A DNA stretch of 64,000 nt from Hypsibius dujardini. Lineage: Eukaryota > Tardigrada > Eutardigrada > Parachela > Hypsibiidae. Shown piece after piece: positions 33,868-45,732 of the stretch (positions are counted from its first letter, which is position 1; the number at the start of each line of letters is the position of its first letter). Under the pieces are notes generated by a model that saw nothing but the letters and a program-made list of their open reading frames with translations, ran no database searches and was not told where the DNA came from. The DNA is taken from positions 1 through 64,000 of the forward strand of contig LRSR01000025.1 in NCBI GenBank assembly GCA_001579985.1. Direction: 5' to 3'. Both the position numbers and the translations under genes were made by a program.

Positions 33868-34356
33868 AAACGATCCTTTTAAGTCCGAACCAGGACCCCT
33901 GGTGGTAGGGCCAGGGTGGGCAAAGAGGTAAAATACTTTTTTTTCAAAATTGAACCCAAAATTTGGCCTATTGTTCCCGATCATTTTGAAGCTTGTGAGA
34001 GTGTTGGGTTTCTGATTTCCAAGTCCCCGTCCCCCTGGAATTCAAAACATTAAAAAAATCTCAGTTTTTCGTTCAGATTTGGGTTCGTTGGAGTTCAATA
34101 TAAGCTCCCTATGGATGAATGCAAACGGATGGTTCAACACATTTAAGAACAATTCAAATTTCACGGGAATACTGACTTTTTAAAAATTTCAAACCCGGGG
34201 GCTGGAAATCAGTCCCCACACCCCACAAGTTTTAGAATGACCAGAAACAAGAGGCCGAATGTTGTGTTCAGTCCTGAGCAAAATGCATTCCACCCCTGTG
34301 CCCACCCCCTGGCCATACCATGAGGGGTACTGGTTCCGACTTGTAAGGACCCTAAG
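33868..34356. repeat. Fold-back element of about 490 bases
   Basis: Left taagtccgaaccaggacccc pairs with right ggggtactggttccgacttg. Pairing continues inward (ggccagggtgggc with gcccaccccctggcc, ggtttctgatttccaa with its counterpart near 34205) to a centre near 34110. It sits exactly at the right end of segmental copy B. Non-coding. Confidence 0.75.
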
Positions 34357-35737
34357 TGAGCCTTTGGATCAAAGCATGGCAAACTGACAAGGAATCAATT
34401 ATTAGCAGAGGCTGAATGGAAAAATTTGGGGCCGCTGCCGGACGGGCGATTATTAATCTTAAATAAATACCCGGCTGTCGGGGGGGGGGGCGTCAAGTTT
34501 ACTAGAGTAAAGCTGTTAAGCAATCGGGGACTTTGTCGCTAATCATTCAATCAATCGACGGCTTGCCGTATATGAATTGATCAGCTGATTAGCTGATTTT
34601 TTTCGAAAAGTGGACGATTTTTAAATTATTATTCAAAAGAAAGGGCTCATATCGTGCGTTTGCAATTGAATTGGAATGCGTTCAAAATGTGAGTTGATTA
34701 CGACCCGGATAATCAGCCGGAAGTAGCTAAATAGTTACGGTGCGCAATGAACCCGGTGTTTTGGGTATAAAAAATTTATTTCCTCGAGCATCATGATACC
34801 GAAACAAAAGTCTCTCCTTGTGAGAAGCAGAAAAACGGCGCGAAGCACCTTGATTAGCCAGTTCGAGATGCGATTAATAAGAAATCGAACCCACACATAC
34901 CATGGAAAACGCCCGTTAAAGGACTATAGGAATTGGGCGTGGTTAACTACACTAACATGACAAAACAGCGGGACAACAATCCACGAATAACGAGCTACTA
35001 CTACAGTTATAGAGAGAGATACTGAATTCTTTTCGATGGGCAGATCTTTTCCGGCGGAAGTGGGCGGGTGGGAGGAAAAGGTGTGTACTGCAGGCGGTGA
35101 GAAAAGCAACTGAGTATTTGTGGCACTGACCACTGGTCTACTAAGTTCGCTTGAGACGATGGAAATATATTTGCAAGGGGGCGGGTCAAGGAGCCTGCCG
35201 ATTGGTCACTCAGATGATAAGGATTCGTGGAACGGGGTGTAGCTCTCTTCCTGATTATATGCACATTTTCCGCAAGGGAAATCTTTATCATAGAAAATAA
35301 AGCTCGGTGGTGAGCGGGACAAGGTCTCTTCGAATGCATAATGAAGCACGGTAAACGTGGCCAGAGAAATTCGTCGGTGAAATCGGAATGAAGGTACAAG
35401 GGCAAGATAAGATTTCGGCTGCGTGCCAAATCATCACTACGAGAGATTCTTTAAATCGCGCAGTGCAAGGGGAAGGTTTATTGAATGTATACCGAAGGAG
35501 ATGTGGCGGAAACACCCGAATAAGACGCTGTGTTATTTGCGTCTCATGGCAATCACGCGCAGGATCTGCCAAAGTTCTTTACCATAGCATTACGACGCTG
35601 GATTTTTCAAATCGGTCAACAAGACGTCTCGGCGAACCAAGCGGTGTTCTTGTCAGCCTCAAAAGTCCTTGTTGAATACAATTGTACTTTATTAGAGTGT
35701 GCTCTGAGAATTCTTCGTCCGTCTGCAGCCGGCAAAG
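34357..35737. other. Intergenic
   Basis: No gene recognised. It contains a poly-G run near 34480 and short TGATTAGCTGATT-type palindromic stretches. It is the 5' flank of the membrane-type HSP70 gene at 35738. Confidence 0.5.
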
Positions 35738-38133
35738 ATGGCTCAACAGGCGGGCGTCCAACTGGTTCACTCCATCGGCATTGATTTCGGCAATCGGTAC
35801 AGCTCCATTGCCGTCCACAATTATCCCGCCCCTAACGACGTGACTGTCCTCCAGGCCACAGCGGGAGCGACGACCAAACGCGTCCTGATGCACGTAGCCC
35901 GTGATGCAAACGCGGAAGACGGTTACGTGGCCGGGCCCGCCGTAACCGCACAGCAGCATGGCGCCCGCGACTTGAAGCGCCATCTCGGCCGGCGGCGGCC
36001 TCCGAAGAGACACAGGGACCCTATCATGGCTGGAAAAGTGCATTACACCCCGCAAGGTCACGTAGTCCAAATGCAGGTCGACGAGCACGCTGAGCAGAGC
36101 GACGGGGAACCAAAGGATTCCGTCGTGCTACTGGTGTCGGAACTATTCCGACACCTTGCCGGCGAGACGGTGCAGTACATCGGTAATCCGGCCACCGAGG
36201 TGGCCATCTCGGTACCCTGCCATTTCGGCCAGGACGAAATGGCCGTCATGAGAGAAGCCGCGGAGGATGCGGGCCTTCGCGTCACCGGCCTGATCGAGGA
36301 CCCCATCGCAGCTGCCTTGGGCTTCACAACCATCCCGCAACGTGAAGCAGGTAGCGCATTGGGATAGCATGAAATGGCTAAAGGGCGAATTTGATTTGAT
36401 TTGATTAAATTAAATTAAATTTGATTTGATTTGAATTTGATTCGATTTTGAAAGTCGCTTGATCACTTGATTTTGATTTACAAGAATTTAAATATTTCTC
36501 TCATCTTCTCACTGTTTCGGCATATAGTTGTGCAGTACACCCACCCCCAAACAAAGTGGATGAGAATCTTTTGCTTAAAGTCTTTATGAAAATGTTACGT
36601 ACACCATTACGATTAGTTGAAAAAATTAGGCAAATACAATGTATGTTTGATTTTTTATCACTCTATATTTTTGCGTAATAATAATAAAACAAAAAACCAA
36701 ACGAGGTTGCGCACAAGTGACTAAGTACGTTCTAATTTTTGTTCATCAATCCACAGATATATGTTTACATATACGCAAATTTCTCAGTGCCAGTTCGCAG
36801 CTATATTTCACAAGTTTATCACGCGGTGTTTGAAAAAAGATCTCGCAGACTTTATCCAGATCTAGTTGGTTATCCGTCCTTGTTGGTGCAATAACTTTGG
36901 TTCAAAACTCCGAAAATAATAAATATACTACTATAATTCCGCGGTAGGTGTGAGTCAAAGTTCGATAAATTTATTCTCAAAAGTCCCTTTAAAATGATGA
37001 AAAAGTATGCAATTACGTCGTTTGTGGAGGGAAATTGGCCTATATAATGATCAAAATCAAATCAAATGAATTTCAAATAAAAACGGACTCGATTTGATTT
37101 GACTTGAATTAAAATTAACTTTGACGTTAAACGTTTGATGCCATTCCCAGGTAACGAGACCGAAATCAGAGGAAAACGCTTTGCGGTGGTAGATATGGGT
37201 GATTGCTGTTTGACTGCGTCAATCTTATCTTGCACCCCGGAGGGGGAAATTAAGATCGAAGCCACCCAATGCAATCCCAACCTGGGAGGAGTGAGCTTTG
37301 ATCGCTGCCTCCTGACCTGCTTCACCGAAAATCTGGACGACGTTGCCTACACCGGCACGGCAGCGGAAAAAATGTCTGCGTTGCTCGGCGAGGCGGAGCG
37401 AGTCAAGTTAGAGTTTGTATGTCGGCCGCAAAAAGATCAAGTTTTCGCCCAGCTTCCGGCGGTGGGACTGGCGAGACGCGCCGTGTCACGCGAGGAGTTC
37501 GAGCGGCTTTGTGAGGGGCAGTATAGGAAGGTGGCAAAACTACTGGAACGGCTAAAACGGTCCAAAGCTGGTGAAGCGACACTGGACTTTGTCCTCCTCG
37601 TAGGAGGAAGCGCTCGGCTGCCCAGGGTGCGAGACACAGTGGAGGAGATTCTGGTGAGTCAGCGTAGTCCCATATTCATTTCCGCCGAGGTGGACGTGAT
37701 CGTGGCCCGAGGTGTGGCGTTGTATGCCCATCTGCTGCGTCAAAGGGACGGTAACCCTGAGTATACGATCGTGGAGTTCCAGCATAGCCCATCGCGTGGC
37801 GGCGATTATTTCAAAAATTTATTGCACGGGTTTGCGGATGCGAAATTGCCAGCCGTATCCGCGGGTTGTTTGTCCGTGTTCCGCAGATGGTTCTCCGGGG
37901 AACGGGAGATCGAACAAGAGCAGAACGAACGGAATCGGGGAGCACCGGAGCTGGAGGGTACATTTAAGGATTACGATCCGACCCATACCGGACCGCCAAA
38001 TTTCGAGGGTGCTCGATTCTGGGCGGTGACTCTGCTCGGGAGCGTTTTGTGTGTTCCCTCATCGTGGGTGCATGCGAGTGTTGGAATTGGCAAGAGTTAT
38101 GGTCGTCTCTTTGGCGGGGTCGAACAGAATTAG
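35738..38133 (+). CDS. HSP70-like protein with C-terminal hydrophobic segment (copy 2, one intron)
   Basis: Two exons, 35738-36350 and 37151-38133, join in phase 1 (531 residues). Exon 1 gives HSIGIDFGNRYSSIAVHNYP, ARDLKRHLGRR (lysine kept), VAISVPCHFGQDEMAVMREA, TGLIEDPIAAALGF. Exon 2 gives FAVVDMGDCCLTASIL, LDFVLLVGGSARLPRVRDTV, and VIVARGVALYAHLL. The C-terminus retains a block shared with the gene at 17873: GTFKDYDPTHTGPP..FWAVTLLGSVLCVPSSWVHA, a hydrophobic stretch that may anchor or dock the protein. The tail is about 160 residues shorter than in copy 1. Overall match to copy 1 is only about half the residues, much lower than between the recently duplicated genes. The intron has no equivalent in copy 1. 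Confidence 0.87.
36351..37150 (+). other. Intron present only in membrane-type copy 2
   Basis: An 800-base intron with donor GTAGCG and acceptor cattcccag lies between GAAGCAG and GTAACGAG. The two junctions carry a near direct repeat, AGGTAGCG and AGGTAACG. Inner edges are TTTGA/ATCAAA-rich (36387-36440 and 37050-37110), partly inverted relative to each other, and the middle is AT-rich. No ORF. Confidence 0.7.
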
Positions 38134-38964
38134 AATGCGCAGAATTCAGAAGTCTAACCTACTGACAACTGTTTACTTGTACTTAGTGATATAAGCCTTT
38201 CTGACTTTGAATAGTTAATTAAAATACCAATCAGAAGGTCTGCAGGTGTGATTGTAGAGAAGGGTGCATCCACTCCTTGGTAACGTTATGCAAGAATCAG
38301 AGCCACTTGTGTATGTGCTCTTATTGCTGTACCTACCATCGAAACTTCCACAAACCCATAGTTCCACTCCTTGACCCTTGATAAAGTTATTTGGTGACGG
38401 TTGTGCTCACAATCCGGCACCACCTTATACGGCGCTTGGGTTGGGATTATAGTTCTCACCAAATTATTTTAGACGTGAATTCTCGCCTAAAGCAATAGAA
38501 TTAACTTACATTAAAAGCCAAAGACATAGTTTTAGATCCATTAAAACAAATTCAAATTTAAATCGCAGTTACTTTATCAGTCGTATTTAATTGGTCGTGA
38601 ACATCAGCATTGGCAATTATTTTTTAATTTTACAAGTAAAATAATGAAAAATTCAAGTAAAGTCTTCATTTTGTCGCCAGTGTGTTTCAAGTCTGACTCT
38701 GAACACAATATGAATTAACATTAACAAGGTTAACATCCGACCATTAATCCGATGGAAATTCTGCCTCATATGACTCCACACAATTAAGAGAGTTTGGCGT
38801 TTGGCGGGCCGACTGGTACAAAGAGACTTGTCACGACTTTTTCCTTGGCCGAGTTGGATTGTCTCTTGGTTGTTCCACTCCTGTAACTGTTTCCTCCTTA
38901 CTTCCCCTCAAAAGTCCCCCCCCCCATCCGTCTTGTCACTGCCATAATTCGGAGGAGCGCAAGG
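38134..38964. other. Intergenic before ZFPL1
   Basis: No gene seen. It is AT-rich; a run of nine C lies near 38919, and ZFPL1 starts about 40 bases further on. Confidence 0.5.
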
Positions 38965-40309
38965 ATGGGTCTCTGCAAATGCGCCCGCAAACGGATGACC
39001 AATCTTTTTTGCTTTGAGCACCACGTCAATGTCTGCGAGGACTGCCTGGTTCACGACCATTCCAAGGTAAAGTACAGGCAATGTACATGTACTCGCCGTA
39101 CCAGCGCATTCCCCTTCCCCATTCTCCTGCTGTTCAAACGGCCATAATTGTCACTTTATTTTTTGCTTTTGTTTAGTGTGTGATCAAGTCATACCTGAAT
39201 TGGCTGGAGGACAGCGACTACGATCCCAATTGCCCGCTCTGCCAACGACCCCTCGTCGACGGAGAATGCGTACGTAGCACATAACACTGCACCCACGTGG
39301 CTGCAATTTAACTTAATTACTTGTACCCTCTTTACCTATACCTTGGAGTGAACTCAAGGGAAATGGATTTCACAGTTGTTTGATCATGCATTGATTCGAT
39401 TATTAACCGTTCTTCTTCATTTTTTTGCACATGTAGGCTCGGCTGGCTTGCTACCGTAAGTGACATCTTAATGCTGGATAAGCACGCGAGTCTTTGATTG
39501 ATTGATTGTCTGATTGGATGTGCATCGTTCATTAATTTCGATCCAGCAATCAAACAAAGGTTCACCGTCGCAGGAATATTTGTTTAGCTTTGTGTTTACT
39601 GTTTTACTGAAATATAGTTAATAATAGTTCATGTAAGTGATTAGACACAAACATGTTATTTAATTTACATACCATTTTACTTTTTTAATGGTATAAACTG
39701 GATACTGGTCTTTAAATGTCTTATTTTGACTAGTAGTTTTCTTATTTCATTGAATTTTTATTTCTGTGGTCAATAATATAGTATGATTTTTTCCCAAAAA
39801 ATGTTTCTTTAATTAGATAAATTTGCCGGGAAATTTAGATATATTTCCGTTATATGTAGTTTCAAAATACTCTTTCTAGAGAAAGTGCTTCGTTCGATCT
39901 TGATTGATCTATAAGATGAACGAAACTTTATTTGTGCTGTTTCGTAATTTACATTTAATCTCCCGATTGCAGATGTATTCCACTGGACGTGTTTGAATAG
40001 GTGTGTATGCACCTTACCTGTGTCTTTATGTCTGTTTTTATATTCCAGGTTTAGTTGGGTTAATCGTTTGCTTCTACGTGTTTTTTCAGGCATGCAGGTC
40101 AGTTGCCTGCAAATACGGCTCCTGCCGGCTACAAATGCCCGACCTGCGCGCAAGGCATCTTCCCGAAGAGCAATCTCGCCACACCAGTTGCGGACGCGTT
40201 ACGAAAGCAGCTGGAAACAGTGGAGTGGGGCCAGACAGGGCTGAATGCTCATCCCGTAAGTGAACCTAAACCCTGCTGAGAGACGGACAGACAGACAGAC
40301 CGACAGACC

Positions 40310-40355
<46 letters not shown>

Positions 40356-41241
40356 TGGACAGATAGATAGATAGATAGATAGTCAGATAGTCAGACAAGC
40401 AGGCGAAAGTGCACATGTACTATTCAGACAAGTCTGATTCTGTGCGCAGACTGATATACAAACATAGCGACCGCTGGCGGTCTGTCTGTTTATGGCTTGC
40501 AAACCCCTCTTATCTTTGCAGTCAGATGACAGCAATTTCAGTGCAACTGGGGCGGCAGCCTTGAATGAGGGAGTCTCCACGCCAAACTCGTACGTTCGCG
40601 AATCGCAGCGGGAAACCACAATTTCATTCGATCCAAAGAGATCACCAGGAGCGGAGATTTTGCCTGAACGTAAGATTTTATTTCTTTGTACGCTCGACGT
40701 TGCCTTGCTAATTAGTTGCCCATCAACCCCTTCTCTTCCGGTCTGTCTGTCTGCTGTCTGCCTTCGTCTTTATCCATTTTCGTCCGTCCGTCTTAATCTT
40801 TTCTGGTTGCTAAATAGGTGACACCCTCCGTCGCACCGGCGATGCACAACATGGCCGACGTGATAACTTCATCCCAGGAATCGATTCAGACACCAGTGAA
40901 GTCAAGTATCGGCGGAAGCCGTTCGGCGAGTGGATCTCACGCTTGATACGGTATGGTTTCGCTGGAAATTGTATCAGACATGTTTCAGACTGAGGGTTGA
41001 TTGATTAATACAAATGTTGGACCTGTGTAGGGCGTACGTGCCGCGGCCGTCCGCTAACGACGCCAAGGCCGGAATGCGCCGGCTCTTCATCGCTGTCCTG
41101 GTGATCCTGGTAATGCTGCTGACGTTCGGCGTGTTCATGACCAGCGTCAACCGGTCCACCACCTACGAAGACGCTCTACCGGAATTGGAGAAGATTGACG
41201 CCAACCCAATTCGTATCGAAGGAGGAAGTCGAGACCAGTGA
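38965..41241 (+). CDS. ZFPL1: Zinc finger protein-like 1, Golgi membrane protein
   Basis: Eight exons join in phase: 38965-39066, 39177-39269, 39437-39455, 39973-40000, 40090-40255, 40522-40669, 40818-40950, 41031-41241, giving 299 residues against about 310 in human. The N-terminus [20 protein letters not shown] plus [11 protein letters not shown] is the B-box-like zinc finger. [33 protein letters not shown] and [14 protein letters not shown] form the RING-like finger. A polar middle ends in [17 protein letters not shown] single membrane span follows near the C-terminus ([19 protein letters not shown]), then a short acidic tail. In other animals ZFPL1 is a cis-Golgi membrane protein that binds GM130 and supports Golgi structure. 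All Cys/His of the fingers appear kept, so it should be functional. Confidence 0.95.
40283..40385. repeat. GACA/GATA microsatellite in a ZFPL1 intron
   Basis: (GACA)n with interruptions passing into (GATA)n, within intron 5. Confidence 0.95.
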
Positions 41242-43058
41242 AAGTGCCCAATATTCGTAGTACTGTACTGTGTACTCTTTTTTTTGTGGTAACTTCCATG
41301 GAATTCGCTTCGCTTGTCGGTCGCTGTTCGCGCTCGTGCATAGTTTTTGTCGAATTTTATAGCCACATTACTTTATATATTGGGTTTAGCGCGTAAGAAT
41401 AGAATCTGATTTTACATTACACTGAACGAAAGGTGCTTGGATTGCGCGAGTGGCTTCGATTTCATTTTAGCGTCGATATTATGCCTGCAACTGATATGGG
41501 ATTTTTTCTTATAAAATATCCCCTGATTTCTGAAATTGAACTTCTTTGCCTGCCATAAACATCAGAGTTCCAAATATACAACTTCTATTTCACCCAGTCT
41601 GTCTGCCGGTCTGCATGTCTGTCTTTCAGCACCTCAACATATCTCTGTCCGTTTGTCTGTCTGTCTGTGTCTATTTCTCTCTCTGTCTCAGTCTACCTTT
41701 CTATCTTTCTGTCTGTCTGCCGGCCTGCCTGCCTGCATATCAATCGGTCAGTCCGCCTGCCTGCCTGTCAATCTTTCTCCGGACTGCATGAGGATCTGAT
41801 GTCTGTCTGTATCTTGCCTGTGGTCTTCCGTATGTCTTTCTGCTCTCATACTGTATTTGCAAATTTTGCTCGCGTCTAAACATTCGATCCTTCATTTTTC
41901 CCACCTGTTTGCTCCAATGAACATGTCCTCCCCCCCACACCAGTACCCGGTGCAGTACTAGGACTGCTTTCAGACAAACATCCGGCACATCGGATTCGTA
42001 AGGATAATATTTTATCGTTAGAAAAAAAACAGAACACAGAAAGCAAATGAAGAAAAGGCGCGATTGTACAAATCTGTCTTTCAACCACAACGACCGAAAC
42101 CCATCAACGGATTGCCAAACGGAAAACGGGAGGATGATGCAAGACAACAGAGAAAGTGAGAGAAAGGAAAGAAAAAAAAGCGAGAACCCAAAAACACCAT
42201 CCTTCCAAAATCTATCTCCACAAGCCAACATCAAATTCTCCAGAGTAGTTTGTGAAATCGAGGAAAGGCAGAAGAAATGTCCAATTTCCAGACAAGTACA
42301 AAACGGCTGTACAGTACTTTTGCGGGCGGCGTCGGCAAAAAAGCTCGAATGACGAGTAGGTAAACCAATCAATCAACGAAAGCATGGATAGCGCGATAAA
42401 CAAGAATAATAAGAATGAAATTAGTAAAGAAAGATAATACACGAAAACGATGCAAGGGACTATTTTGCGGTGAGAGTCTACTACGAGGCAGCGAACCTGG
42501 AATCCATCAGTACAGTAAAGAAGTGTACAAACTTCACGACGAAAGGGGCAATGCAACGAGGAAGAAAAAAATATTAAAAACTTAATATTGCAAATGAGCC
42601 AGACAGACAGATACTTCCGGCAGAGCCGAATCGTGGCTTCCGATAAATCCCCTTCCGAGGAGCAAAACAAATGCGCAGTGTTGATGAGGCCGCGGCGGCG
42701 GTACAAGAATACGGAATATTTTTCTTTGTATATATCACGTGAGCGAACGAATGGGCTGGCTGGCAGCGCGAAATTGCGGAGGGAAGAAGTTAAGTCAGTC
42801 AGTCAGTTTCATCTACACTGCCGTCCGCCAATCAGCTCTCCTCAGAGTCCATTTCCCACATACACACCCAACAAATGAAAGCAATATCCAGTCCTATCCA
42901 AACCACCGGAGACGTACGTCATCAACCGAGAGATTTGGGTCAGTTTCGGCTACTTCCAGTCCAAAGGAGGTCTCACAGCGACGGGGACCTCCTCCTCAGC
43001 AATTCCAAAGTTTCAAAATCAAACAGCACCCCTCAACAAGGCAGTGTCTCGCACGCAG
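41242..43058. other. Convergent 3' region of ZFPL1 and LARP1
   Basis: Holds the 3' flanks of both genes and a CTGT-type microsatellite at 41578-41790. I searched the minus strand here for a DM15 region belonging to LARP1 and found no such motif in any frame. Confidence 0.6.
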
Positions 43059-45701
43059 TCACATGACCTGCTGGAGGAATTTCTCGCTCATCGAGGCGTG
43101 CTCCACGGCATGGTGGTGACCGGGCAGCATCTTCCGCATATCTTCCGCAGACAGCTCCGATAGGTCCGACCCGTCCATCGAGACACCCTCTTCCTCCTCG
43201 TCGTCGGCTTCATCCATCAAGTCGTCGTCGGGGTAGCTGGAGGCGTCTTCGCCGGTCCCGGACTCGTCAGTCTCGTCAAAGTGGCCGCCGCCGCTGCTGC
43301 TGCTGAGGACGCCAAAACCGGTGTAATCTTCTTCCCCGTGGACGTAGTAGTAGCCGGCGTTGGACTGCTCCTCCTCCTCCTCCGGGATCGGCCAAAAGTC
43401 GGGCGTCTCGCGCGGTCGAATCATAAAGTTGTCCGTAATTTCCACCACATCACTGTTGACGATGGACTGCAATCAGGTGGAACGTATCCAATTAGTATAA
43501 GCTATTTCATTTTTACTTTCACTTGTTATATTAAAAAATAATATGAAAAAAAACTAATTATTAAACTTACATTAAAGTATTAATAAAACTAATCAAAATT
43601 AGCAGTGCATCGAGAACTCATAATCCACTTCACAAGATTTGGTTCAATAAAAAAAACTGGCATTGATAACTACTTTTCATGTCTAGCAAACTTGAACAAT
43701 TAAACTATTTATCAAGACTCTATACACACACAAAAATGATCGTTAAAATTACAGTCAATAAACAAGAAAAGGGAAAAACTGTTGGGAGAAATACATAATC
43801 AATAAAATCAACCAATCAATCGAAATTAACGAAATACTGATTTAAAGAAAAGTGCAAAAAATACCTCGAGGATCAAGTTGAAATCCTGAGTCAAGTTGCG
43901 AACACGTTGGAAGCTGGCCACCAGGCCCAGCATCACCGATCCGTCCGGGGCCATCATGCGACGCAAGAAAAAGTCCTTCTGCAGGTTAGCCGCGCTAAAG
44001 TAGTATTCACTGCAACAGTCAAGAAAGAAGAAATGTAGGTAAAGTCACGCCGCGGAAACCTAGAGCAAAGGCAAACAGACAGATGACGCGATCAATCTCG
44101 CAACATAACTGATCAGTAGAGACAAATATGCAAAAATAAATGGTAACTACCTGCGAGGGCGTTCATTCAGACAGACATGCACACAGTCAAACTGGCGGCT
44201 ATGCAAACAGACAACTAAGCAGACACAGACGCAATGAGATTCGCATAAAATTATAGGCATATAAGCAAATTGGCAGACAGTACCGTCGGAACTCAGACCG
44301 ACAGACATGTATGCAGTTCAGACATATAAGCAAACAAACAAAGGGGGACTCTGGCACAGAGGTAGACAGACAAGTCGGCAGACAGATGCAGTGCTACTCA
44401 ACACAGAGAACACAGAAAAGAACTACAGACAGTGTAGCAAACCGAAATATGGAACCATTTCGCACTCGCAACAGGCGCGACCGACCAGCGACAGGCAGAC
44501 AAGACAAGTCTTGATCGATAGACAATTCATACATCTGGTATTTGATCATCTCCTTCAGGTCTACCAGCTCCGCCGGCGACGGAGTATAGATCGGCATAGG
44601 CGACGGCGGAATGTACAGTCCGGTCTCGTCCAGGCCGCCCTGCGAGGAGTCTACCACATTGGTGGTGCCGTTGTTGTTGCTAGAGTAGCCGTAACCGTAT
44701 CCGTTGGAATATTCATCACCCTGGTAGCCTTGAGCAGCGGCGGAAAGGCTGTCCACTCCATAGTCATAATACAAGGACGAGGAGGCACTGTTGGACCAGT
44801 CCGTGTACGACGACCAGTCCCCACCGAAGCCGCTTTCGTTGTGCGCGGATGAACGACCGCCGTCGTAGTCGTACTGCGAACCGTTGTCGTCTGTAACGTC
44901 CAAACATCCGTCCCCATTGTAATCTGTTGAGCAGAAAAATGAGCACAAGTGAGATTCGGATTTTAAGTTCCGCACAGACAAACTGCCTGACAGACAGACA
45001 TCAACTGACTGAGACAAACAGACAAAGACTAACTAAGACATGCAGACACCGAGACTGACCGAGACAGACAAGACAAACCCAAGCGAATTAGGAATCCATC
45101 GCCTGATGGACTGTATCAGACAGACAGAATCTTCCTCGAGCAGACAAATCGAGACAGGCAGATATGAGCTGACATCTAACTTCAGGTCCACGGATTTCTA
45201 GGAACACAACTAGACAGGTTAGTAGAAGCACAACTCGTTGAGATAATTCGTCGCCTGTTTCATTCAGACAAGAACAAGGTAGACACAGAGGGACAAGCCA
45301 TTCTAGTCTCAGGCATTTACATTTATTACCAAGACGATATAAACCGACCAGCCAGCCCGGTTTCAGATCGTCAGCAGAGACCCAGGCCGGCAAAAAGCAC
45401 AGACCATCCTGGTCAGATAATCACCGAGGACCAGGCAGACACTGACCGACCAGCTAGTTCGGTTTCAGATATTCAGACAAGAACTAGTCAGACACAGATC
45501 TAACAACCGTACCGGTTTTAGTCAGTCAGAAAAGATGTGCAGGCCCAGGCAGATCCTCCAAAATAGAGTGCCCGGCAGTCAGTTAGTCAGACAGTAATGC
45601 AGTCAGACAGTAATGCACAGATAGACAATCATACACAGACAGACAGAGAGTCAGTCAGTCAAGTCAGACACATGCAGTCATACATAGATAGAGAGTCAGA
45701 T

Positions 45702-45732
<31 letters not shown>

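Noticed and set aside
42047-42706. Candidate genes on either strand between ZFPL1 and LARP1
   Set aside because: Overlapping low-complexity frames on both strands with no domain, splice context or conserved motif; probably the LARP1 3' UTR.
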